From: Colocasia esculenta
Lineage: Eukaryota > Streptophyta > Magnoliopsida > Alismatales > Araceae
DNA length: 64,000 nucleotides
Assembly: GCA_014218235.1 (NCBI GenBank)
Contig: CM024753.1
Span: forward strand, 182,566,348-182,630,347
Direction: 5' to 3'
Every line of letters starts with the position of its first letter. Within the stretch, counting starts at the first letter, position 1. The notes below the pieces were generated by a model, which made no database searches, was not told where the DNA came from, and saw only the letters and a program-made list of their open reading frames with translations. A program made the translations under genes and the position numbers. Below, piece after piece: positions 33,700 to 43,740 of this stretch.

Positions 33700-35615
33700 C
33701 TTATTGGCCCACATTAATCCACACGCATTGCATAAGGACCTAGGTCCAGCAGGACCACGACGCATTGCTGGTGTGGCCTTTTCACTAATACCACAGTTTT
33801 GGCATCTGCATAAAGATGGAGAAATGTCGAACAAATCATTCATCATTATCACCAAGACTTATCCCATCTATTGGTGGTTTTCTAAAATCACAGGGGATGA
33901 CAATGAAACAGAAAGAAATCATACTAATGATGACCAGAGACAGACTTGGTTTCTCGAGAAGCATCATGTTGGCTTGAGCTCTGAGCAGGATCCGAACTAC
34001 ATGAGGCTGCTGCTCCATCCTGAGGATTTGCCTTCCCTGCAAACCGGCCCTTCTTCCTCTGCACCCTAAATGGTAACATATCAAGTTGATGGACACATAT
34101 AACATCGACAAAGTAAAAAAAAAATTAAACTAAATGTTAAGGTACCTAGAAAGCCACAACTCATGAGGAAAATAAATACCATAAAAAAGCCAAGTTCCAG
34201 AATTAGTTTCAAAACATCTTTTGATTTTTCATCCATAATTTCTCCTCATATTAAAAGTTCCTCCAAATTTATTGTACACTGATTATTTCTTGACTGGGAG
34301 CATCATATTGACTCTACTTATGCATTAGAAAATTTATTACTAATTTAAACAACCAACACATTAGTTAACAAACAACCACATTTTTCAACAATTCGCAGAC
34401 TATGCACTGTAAAACTCAATGGATAAGCATGAGCCTTCCACTAAGATTTAGAGGATTGCATAAATGACAGAGCAAAAGGGTCTAAGAGCATAGCATGTGA
34501 TCTGGCATGGTGAGAAAGGTTTCATTATTGCATCAACAAGGAATTTAAGAAGGTATGGATGTAGATCTCACTAACTCTTTGAAGTTGGAGAATTCACTAA
34601 ATTTGGAGGAAACAATATTAAGTCAGAAAGAGAATAAGGTGGCATGGAAAAGAAAGCAGAAAACAGGTTCAGACCACATGCTGCCATTTATAACGAGCAG
34701 CAAAGACATAAAAGTGCAAGCTGCACTTGTGAGTTCACATACTGGATGTTAAAGGTAGGAGGAATATTCCGATTGTCGTCTTGTTTGCTCTTTAGATCTG
34801 TTTGTTGTCATGACTGCAAGGGCTTCACATGATTCAAGACCCCGGTGCTTCAGTAATTGACAAAATTGCAGATGCAAGACTGAGTTGCCTCTCAGGAACC
34901 ACAACCAGAACCAGCAGATGAGAGCCAATATAGTGGAACCAAAAATGATCCAGTAGAGCATCATAAGCACTAGTAATAAAAGTATAAATTCCCCTTTTCT
35001 CCTTTTCATACAGCAAAGGAGGAATGGCATGAAGTTACCGGGATTTAAAGATCTAATTATAGCAACATTTTGTGGAACGAGAACGTAGTAAGTATTCTCA
35101 ATATGTTTTTAGACAGTAATGAGAAATGTGTTTGCTTCTCGGCATTCAAAAACACAGATTCATGTGGAAATCACAAACATTGTGTGACTGTGTAACATAT
35201 TTCCCATGTTTTCCTCAGATATATTGGTATCATTATCTCTGTCACATCTAATTTCAATATCCGTTTCAAAATATGAAGCTTGAATGTAATATGTCGAAAA
35301 GAAAATCACCTGAGAGCAACCTCCTTTCGAACAGTATAACGAATTTTCTTATCAAAACATCGTTCCTTCCTCTTTTCACGGAACCTCATCAAGGAAGCAA
35401 CTCGTTTTGCTGGAATATTTGGGTGTCGCAGGATATCATCCAACCCCTATTGACCATGAAATCAAATCCGTAAGGTAATAACATTCTCAATGCTATTATA
35501 AGTCAGCTGGCAACTGAGAACATTCTACCCTGTGGTCTGGGTGAGACTGCAAACCCATATTATCCACGATAGTCGGTAGTTCACACCCTCCCAGTGGCAA
35601 TAGTACAACTTGCAC
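33700..35615 (-). CDS. GATA/ZIM-like (ZML, TIFY family) transcription factor, partial
   Basis: Four exons join in phase with GT-AG sites. 35529-35615 is the end of a TIFY domain (VQVVLLPLGGCELP, usually VQAVLLLLGGREVP). 35310-35446 and the start of 33946-34065 hold a CCT domain (KKIRYTVRKEVALR then VQRKKGRF, with V where M is usual). 33700-33805 is a GATA-type zinc finger, CQNCG followed by LCNACGLMWANK. This domain order is that of the plant ZML proteins, nuclear DNA-binding regulators. The 5' exons (start and first half of TIFY) and the 3' end were not found. The 5' end may be cut by the duplication border at 36321. No stop lies in the joined exons, so it may be a live gene with unrecognised ends or a recent fragment. 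Confidence 0.85.
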
Positions 35616-36321
35616 CTACATTGTTTATTTGAAAACAGGTGAGCTAACTCTTTGAATTTCATGTCGATAGAACAAACATGAAGAAGTTTTTTTTTTGTAG
35701 TTGGGGTGGAAGGGGGGGATTACACTAGAAGAGAGAGAGGGATGTACATGTGTTGACAGATTGCTCAAAGATGCCCACACCAAGATGATGTGCCCACATT
35801 AACTCCCCAACAGCAAAAAGAGCAAGGAGTTAAAACCCTCCACTGTACATAAATGTTTAGCCCAGAAAGATACTTTTTTTCTAACAAAAGAAAAGAGATT
35901 CTCCTCCGTCCTCGCTTCCCTAACAAAAACATGAAGTTTTGAAGTCCAAGTTGAAATCAAATAGAAAATTGCCATACAAAACATATCAACAAGAAAACAC
36001 AAATACAAGGATGATGCAATCACATAACATTAGTCTAAATCTAGCAAGAAAAGTAAAATCATGAGGAATGAATTCCCAAATTAGCAAACTCAGATTAGTT
36101 TAATTTAAACGAAAGATCTCCAACAGCAAGAATGTTTACAGCATCCACTTGAACGATTACTGTGAAGTTATATACTAAGATTGTTGCTGAAAGCCAACTT
36201 CCTTTAAGCAGAAAGACTTGACATGAAAATAATCAAGTCATTCAAGAAGTCCTGGATTACTCGAGGGACACTAGATTGGATGGCACATCAAGAATAAAAA
36301 ATTCTTTGGTCCATAAACTAG
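35616..36321. other. Sequence before the duplication border
   Basis: No exon is recognised. A 24 bp sequence (ATTAGTTTAATTT-AAACGAAAGAT) occurs at 36094-36117 and again just inside the duplication at 36340-36363. Confidence 0.5.
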
Positions 36322-37291
36322 GTGAGAGTGGTCAGTGATATTAGTTTAATTTAAACGAAAGATGGGAGTGTTGGTTTCGATATCAGTTTTGGCTGGGTCC
36401 AAAACCCATACTGTTTCAGTTTCGTTTCGCCCGGTTTTGGTCGTACCAGGCGACCTTAAGAGAGGAGTAAAACTGCCGGTTTCGGTCTGGTTTCAGCCAA
36501 CTGCCGGTTTCGGTCTGGTTTCAGCCAAAACTGATTAAAATATTATTTTTTAATGATGTCGGATTTGCTGCAGTAGTTTCGGCAAGTTTCAGATCATTCT
36601 GGTCCCAAACCAAAACGTTTCGGTTTCTGCCGAAACTTCCATCCATGCATGACAGAGCATTTCCCCAGTATGCTGACTGGGGATGATAACAACAACTTTT
36701 GGATGTATTCTATGTATTCCATTTTATAAATATAACAAGATGATGGTGGCTCGATACATCTTCGTACTATCCTTCTATAAATACAAGTATGTTTATGATA
36801 AATCTATTCGTATTTTTTTATAAATTGTATCCAAACAGGCACTAAGAATTGCGAGCATAGATGGGTTATCAGGAAAAAAAGGAAATATCCATGTGGAACA
36901 AGTTACTGTAACTACTACAAAACAGGGAATGAAACATAAGTAGGATGCCGACTGTGTTTTAATACATTAATAACCGAGACAAGGCAAGGGAAAGAGGGGA
37001 AAAGGAACTCGAGGAGATGCGAAGAAGGTGAGCTTTCTGATTCCTTGAGCAATCATGGGCACATCTATTCATCGAAACGGCAAAATATAAGATGACAAAT
37101 CAGAATATGTACATAGGTTCCAGAGGAAAGCTCTTGTTTAGATCCCTTCAAAGCATAACCAGCCCCTTCCATTCTGGTTTGTGCTGACTGGGATCAGGAC
37201 AAACGTTCCCATTCCTCTGTTTCTTTGTGATGAGATGCCCCTTTCAAAAGAAGGAAAAAAAATAAGAATGACATGCAGAAAAGTCTAAAAG

Positions 37292-37297
37292 TTTATT
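37292..37297 (-). terminator. Poly(A) signal of DXS copy 2
   Basis: The minus strand reads AATAAA about 135 bases after the stop codon, as in copy 1. Confidence 0.5.
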
Positions 37298-37431
37298 GGG
37301 CCTCCTTGTCTGAGCATGCTTTTGGAAGGTAGGAACCATTCTGATGCCGATGTTGGTGTCTCCGTCCCCCTTGGATGATGCAGTTGCATCACTACTGTAG
37401 AGTGTGCTTTCCAAGTGAGTTCGATCACTAG

Positions 37432-38734
37432 TCACTTAAACAGGAGAGCCTCCTTGGGCTTCCCAATCAGGGAAAGCACTGTTGCAGCGATGTGCTTTGA
37501 CGAAAGACCTGCTTCTTCAATCTGGTCTCGAGGAGCTCCGTGGTCGATATATCGGTCAGGAAGAACCATCGGCCTCACCTGAACAAACAAACCCAAGACA
37601 ACAGTCAGAAAACGGGGCACACGTAGGATAGGAGATTTTGAACAATTTGTTGCAGTGTATCCATGGAGCTGCTACCTTCAATGGACCATCTAGAAGACCA
37701 TTCAAGGAAAGGAAATGGAAGACGTGAGACGCAAAGCCTCCAACTGAACCTTCTTCCACTGTGATCATGACTTCGTGCTCTTGGGCTAGCCTCCTTATGA
37801 GTTCTGCATCAAGAGGTTTGCAGAACCGGGCATCCGCGACTGTAATGGATACACCATGATCTCTTAGTGTATTGGCTGTCGCAAGGCATGTCTGCACTAC
37901 TGCACCATAGCCAAGAAGAGCAACCCTGCTGCCTTCCATGAGGACTCTTCCCTTCCCAAACTGTCAAAACACATTAGACAAAAAGCATTAATTAGAAGGC
38001 GAGCTGTTTGAAGACGGGTTGGCTACACTGTTGGTGATCCGAAATGGATACCTCAAGAGGACTGCCTTTGTAGTTTGGAGGAACAGCTGCACCAATTCCA
38101 TTGCCTCTGGGGAATCTAAAGCAGCTGGGCCTGTCATCGATGGCTGCTGCCGTCGCAACCATGTGCATCAGCTCCGCTTCGTCCGATGGCGCCATGACGA
38201 CCATGTTCGGCAAGCAGGCCATGTATGTAATGTCAAATGCTCCACAGTGTGTTGGCCCATCAGCTCCTACTAGACCAGCTCTATCCATTGCAAATCTCAC
38301 AGGCAATTTTTGAAGGTCAACATCATGAACCACCTTCATCATGACAAATCCACAAACATTTCAGTAAATAAAATATAAATGGAATCCCAACTCAGTGAGA
38401 TTAGGAAAGACTATTTACTTGATCATATCCCCGCTGGAGAAATGAAGAGTAGATTGCACAGAAAGGCTTGAGACCCTCTGCGGCCAAACCGGCTGCAAAC
38501 GTGACAGCATGCTGCTCAGCAATTCCCACATCGAAGCAGCGATCGGGGAACCTCTTGTGAAAGAAGTTGAGACCCGTGCCCCCTCCCATTGCTGCATGAA
38601 TGGCGACAACCTTGTCGTCGTCCTCTGCTTCCTTAATGAGGGACTCTGCAAAATACTGAGTGTACGAAAGAGCAGAGGCCTTGGCTTTGAACTGTTTGCC
38701 AGTCTTTGGATCAAACTTAACAACACCTGAAGAT

Positions 38735-38799
<65 letters not shown>

Positions 38800-41053
38800 T
38801 CGCAACTTCATCAGACAACTCCTACATATAGAGATGACCATGTAAGAAAGGTAGGCAGTGTGAGTTGCTCACCATGCATCTTGTCTGCAGCAACTTCAGC
38901 AGGGGGGTACCCCTTGCCTTTGTCAGTTATAATGTGGATAAGGACAGGTCCAGGAGCAGGCATGGCCTTCACTTTTTCGAATATGATGACAAGATCTTCA
39001 ATATTGTGACCATCCACTGGACCTATGTAGTACATACCAAGCTCCTCAAAGAGAGTTGCCCCGGAAGCACCTAGCATGCCCCTTGCATATTCATCCACCT
39101 TAGAGGCGACCTCATGCGTATGCCCACCAATCTGCTTCGTGATGTTCTGCTAAATGAAAGATTAGAAAAGTAAGAAAAAGTTTAGGCATCTCGTAAAACA
39201 GATAGTCCTAAATGTCTACTGACAAGGTTCCTACGGTTGCAAAGCTGCCCTATCGAAACGGGATCCCCTCATTACTGGGAAGAGTGGATTCTGTCAGTAC
39301 AGAGAGTCGGGAGAAAGAGATTTTACATTTCTATCCTCTGAACTGAGGGGATCCCGTCTCTCTCGGCAGCTTTCCTGTACAATTGCAAACTTTCCTTATC
39401 AAGCAACTTAGTGCACTAAGTTCCATTCTTGCAAGCAAATCTCTGCCTTGGAGGATTTCCTGATGTTCTGTTACTGAGGAAATTACCGCTTCTCAGAGGA
39501 ACCACCCTTAATAGGCTAAATATTGTACAATATTACCACAGAGAGAGAGGGAGAGAGAGAGAGAGAACATGTATGGGCCTTGATTCCCACCTTGGCCGCT
39601 TCACGCAGCATACGGAAGTTGCGACTCGCTTGCAGCTTCGCCAGTGCTGTGCTGAGTGCTCCTACTGGAGTTGCTGGGCCGTCCAAGGTGGCTGTGGGCA
39701 GTGACACTTGCTTGTTGTCGTTCAGCACAACAATCATGTTGGTGTCCAGGTATCCCGCATTGTTCATGGCCTCGTAAGCCTGTCCCGCGGTCATGGCCCC
39801 ATCTCCGATCACAGAGATCACATGGTTCTCGTTCCCCAGCAGATCCCTGGCAACAGCCATTCCTACAGAAGGCGAATATTCATAAGAAAAGGAGACCTCA
39901 AGAGATAGATGTGGCCTCAGAATCATGAACATGTCTGCACATCAAAGATGCCCACCCAAAAAGATTTGGGGGAGAAACAAATCTTGGGATTGGTAAACAT
40001 GAACCTACCAAGACCAGCAGAGATGCTCGTGGAGCTGTGCCCCACTCCGAAGGCATCATAGGGGCTCTCATCCCTCTTGGGGAATCCTGCAAGTCCTGAT
40101 GTCTGCCGGATGGTATGCATCCTGGACCTCCTCCCCGTCAGAATCTTGTGTGGGTAAGCCTGCAGTGGCAACCAAGTCCAGCTTAAGAGAACTAGACAAG
40201 ATGTAGAAGGGGGATTCAGTGGGGGCGCAGAAAGAACAAGAAATTTCTGAAACCTGGTGGCCAACATCCCACAGGATCTTGTCATGAGGGGCGTCAAACA
40301 CATGGTGAAGAGCCACCGCCAGATCCACCACCCCAAGGCTTGCGCTGAGATGACCGCCCGTCTTTGACACCGTGTGGACTATCTCTGCTCTGAGCTCTGC
40401 AGCCAACTGACCCAGCTCCTGCGAGGAAGGCACACACATACCCACCATTCAAAACCCAGGAAATGGCAGAGCGCAATGAGACAACGTCATCCGTGTCATC
40501 AAAACTACTAGACTTGGCCATGCTGAAAGAGGGGAGACGAAAGGAAGACGGGCTTGTGAACCTGCGTGGAGAGGTTCTTCATGTGGGCAGGGTAGTTGAT
40601 GGTGTCTAGCAGTGGGGTGAGGGGCTTCTCTCCGGAGAAATCGATATTCCACTTGTTCTTCTCCTTCCATATCGTCGTCTTCCCCTCTCTATCGCCCCCT
40701 GAAGCAGCCCTCACCAGGAACTGGCAAAAACACACGAAGAAGAGAACGAAATCCAACACCATCAATAAACATGCACGTGTGTCATCTCCAACCAATACAA
40801 GGGAGCCAAATGGACGACACCATGTAGGTACTCGCCATGGGAGTTCAGAAGGACAGCACTATGGCCAGAAACAGATTTCGAGAGAGACGAAGGGGAGAGA
40901 TGGGAGAGAGAAGAGTGGAGGACAGCCGACGGGGGGGGTGTGTGTTGAGTTCACTTCACATGCCTGCCTCCTGCAGAAGCGGTCGGGGCGGGGAGACTTG
41001 CTGACGGTGAAGGTGAGCGTGTGGGTGAGCATTGGGGACCCAGAAGTTGCCAT
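37432..41053 (-). CDS. DXS2: 1-deoxy-D-xylulose-5-phosphate synthase, DXS2-like, copy 2
   Basis: The enzyme condenses pyruvate and glyceraldehyde-3-phosphate to DXP with ThDP in plastids, the entry step of the MEP pathway. Ten exons: 40955-41053, 40562-40720, 40254-40418, 40009-40159, 39591-39862, 38873-39146, 38419-38726, 38052-38333, 37676-37960, 37432-37578, giving 713 residues, a normal plant DXS length. Residues 1 to ~45 look like a transit peptide (S/T- and R-rich). TGGHLSASLG (~106-115), DVGHQAYPHK (~137), the ThDP motif GDG...NDN (211-241), GPVDGHNIEDL, and DVGIAEQHA with the catalytic Glu near 444 are present. Wording such as INYPAHMKNLSTQ and C-terminal GKPKEALL is closest to the DXS2 class, linked in plants to specialised isoprenoids. 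The exon 1 donor (GAA|GTGAAC) is weak and is the least certain splice. EFGKGR replaces the usual EIGKGR. Confidence 0.93.
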
Positions 41054-41150
41054 TGCAGAGACTTCGAAAGCCACAGGAGCAGCAACAGAAGGGGAGGGGG
41101 AGCGGGGACGATCTAGAGGTGAACGGGGAAAGGAGCAGGGTGAGGAGGCC

Positions 41151-41160
41151 CCTTATAAAG
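41151..41160 (-). promoter_or_regulatory. TATA box of DXS copy 2
   Basis: The minus strand reads CTTTATAAGG about 100 bases before the ATG, the same layout as copy 1. Transcription probably starts near 41125. Confidence 0.6.
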
Positions 41161-42960
41161 CGTTTTCCTCGTACCAGAGACAAGAATAGCAGATGTGTTG
41201 TAAGACATCAGCAACTTCAAAAAGTGAAAAAACCGCCTCATAATGTAAAAAGTGGAGAGTAAATAGGCTTTTAAATGAGCATGCACTAGAAAGTGCAAAC
41301 CCTTCTCCTTTATGTAAGTGCTTTTAATTTTTACTGCTTGTGGCATGTTTTTATTTGCTGATGTTAAAAGTTGATGTTAATAATTGATGTTATAAACCAG
41401 CTTCCAAGTGGAAAAGGTATTTGCAGTTGATGTTGATCTGCTGTCATGAATGAACCCCCAATTTGAAGTGGATTCAGTATCATTTTGATTCATCTAATTG
41501 AATTGCCACCTTCCTATCTCCTCTCTAAGTAGATGATTCCAACCTTCCATTGACTGATGAGTTTCAAGAGAGAGACGTACCAGAGAAGCAAGTTGGAAGC
41601 TAATAAATGTTGTTGCTGTCAGGAAGAAATCAAATCTGATATGCTGCTCCTAATTCCCTTTTAAAGTGTTATCTGCAAAAGTAAGTTGCCTATAACCTCC
41701 CACCCTGGAATATTAGGAATTTTGGGGAGTTAAAAACTGAGATTGGATGAAAAAAGTGTCAGGTAAGAGGATGAAACATGCTATAAACAGATCTGAATAC
41801 CATAGGATGTTGGTTTTTGATATTCACAATTATGAGGAATGCAAAAGTGAATTTTGTAAAATCCCCACTCCAGAATAGTAGGAAGTTTTGCAGAGATAAA
41901 CGTACTTAGACTAATATGAATATCATAAGATATTAATTTTGTGATCCCCAATTATAAGAATTGCAAAAGTAAATTTCCTAAAAATCCCCTATTCATATCA
42001 GAATCTTAGGGAGTTATAAAATATCGTGGGCTAGTGGTGGGCACAAATCAAATGCAAGCCAAGCAGTTCATGTTAAGAATCGAACAAATAAATGGGATTG
42101 TAGTTTTGAATTTAATTGACCGACTTTTTAAGAGCGAGAAATATTTATTATTTGACTAAGTTGCTCGACAGAATAGTGGAGCCATGGGACCCCTACTTTA
42201 TGAGAACAGATATTACTTGGCCGAGCAATAAGTGTTTCTCTTTAGGAGCTGATTAAGTTTGTCATGAAAGATTTTCCTTTCAAATCAAGCTTATTAGTCG
42301 ACCCATGAATACCCCAAGGGCTTTCTTCCTCCCACCTTTTCACTAGTTAGAAATTACTATCGTTGGGATGTTCTAGATGGATACAGAATTAAAATTTTAC
42401 CTTTTCTGTAATGGAACACAAACACAGCTTACTTAAGGATGATCTCCGATCTCGAAGTTGGATCGAACTTAGTCTAACCTGTCACTTGAATTGGAGGGTG
42501 TTAAATACTTCTTGTTGTGTTATTATTATTACTATTTAATTTCTGTCATGTCATAATAGATTTTAAAAGTAGTTTAAAAAATAAATTTTGATGTGATTGA
42601 GAGAGAAAAAGAGCATTCATTTTTGGGAAAGTATTAATACCCCCTACTCGTTCTCTTCTATCTATAGACACAAGGGGGCAAGCCCTACATTCGATGTGGC
42701 TATGGGACTCACCCTCTTATATCTGTAAACAGAAAATGGCGAGTATGGTGGAGGTGATGGTAAGTGGGGCTCTTCATTTTTAAATATCTTTTGTTATTTG
42801 GAAACTCCAACCTAGCAAGTGTTCTTATCACTTCAGGGAAATGGACAAGTCCAAGCCTGCACTACTAGTTTTTCAAATGAACTAGGGGGTAGGAAACGAT
42901 GGTACTAGTTGAGATTAAAAATATAGTTCAAGTCACAAAGCTAAATTCAAAGAAAGATAA
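41161..42960. other. DXS copy 2 upstream region
   Basis: No gene is seen. It aligns with 8347-9517 and 28075-28736. The empty site of element 1 (GAATACCCCAAGGG) is at 42308-42321. Confidence 0.6.
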
Positions 42961-43052
42961 TAGGGTGTTTGGAAGTAGTTTTTTTTTTAAATGATTTCTA
43001 TCTAAAAATTAACGACGTCTTTGTTTTCTACTAAAATTTTAAATCTGTTTGG
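42961..43052. other. Copy-2-specific insert before the gap
   Basis: The match to copy 1 ends at 42960, and TAGGGTGTTTGGAAGTAG begins a sequence absent from copy 1. Its start resembles the termini of small hAT-like elements, but too little is visible before the N run to decide. Confidence 0.35.
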
Positions 43053-43152
43053 NNNNNNNNNNNNNNNNNNNNNNNNNNNNNNNNNNNNNNNNNNNNNNNN
43101 NNNNNNNNNNNNNNNNNNNNNNNNNNNNNNNNNNNNNNNNNNNNNNNNNNNN
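43053..43152. other. Assembly gap (100 N)
   Basis: Exactly 100 N, so the true size is unknown. If the left LTR of element 2 is whole, at least ~1.1 kb is missing here. Confidence 0.98.
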
Positions 43153-43668
43153 TCACATCAATTTTAACCCACCTTAAGTCAATTCATGTTTAAAACAATT
43201 AAATAATGAAAATGTTAGCTAATTCCCCTTTAAATCAATCAAATATAAAAAAATGTAAATTTAATTCACATAATTTAAATGAAATAAATAAATCACGAAA
43301 TGCTTAAATAAATGAAATAAATAATTCTGAAATACCAAAAAAAATGAGAAAATACATTTAAAAATCAATAAAAAATGAAATAAATATCAAAAAATCCAAA
43401 AAATGAACTGCATGTTTGCAACCATGTTTCTTTCATGTATAATTCATTTCATTCAAATGTGAGTCACGTTCTTTTTTTCAAACAGGTTTGTCTGATGGTT
43501 AATCAAGGGTATTCATCTTTGTGCTGATATAATTAACACTAACCGCAGTTAGTGGGGGAGGTCAAATGAACTAAGCAAGACCATGTCCATGTAAATAAAT
43601 AAAAATCCAAATAAATCAAATCCAAAATAAATTTAAAATTTTTTAAAATGTTAAAAATAATTCTCACA
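43153..43668 (+). repeat. Left LTR of element 2 (3' third only)
   Basis: It aligns with 61010-61533 and ends TTCTCACA just before the PBS. The first ~1130 bases fall in the gap. Confidence 0.88.
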
Positions 43669-43671
43669 AGA

Positions 43672-43689
43672 TGGCGACTCCACTGGGGA
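43672..43689 (+). other. Primer binding site of element 2
   Basis: TGGCGACTCCACTGGGGA lies three bases after the LTR end. This type of site is familiar from Tat/Ogre elements, where it is ascribed to an arginine tRNA. I recall this and could not check it. Confidence 0.8.
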
Positions 43690-43740
43690 CCTCCCTTCCT
43701 TCATCTCTCCATCAGACAATACCCTAACATAAGATGTACT

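Larger units (their letters stand above)
36322..42960. repeat. Tandem segmental duplication, second copy
   Basis: The sequence repeats positions 1-9517 plus 28075-28736 in the same orientation, minus the two LTR insertions. Small differences include one extra ~28 bp unit at 36472-36530 and a longer TA tract in DXS intron 7 (38727-38872). Confidence 0.93.

Noticed and set aside
34555..34752. 65-residue plus-strand frame inside the GATA gene
   Set aside because: It lies in an intron of the minus-strand gene and resembles no domain I know.
40294..40521. Frame starting MAKSSSFDDTDD near DXS exons 2-3
   Set aside because: It reads through the intron and into exon 3 in the wrong frame. The true exon borders follow from splice sites and DXS homology.
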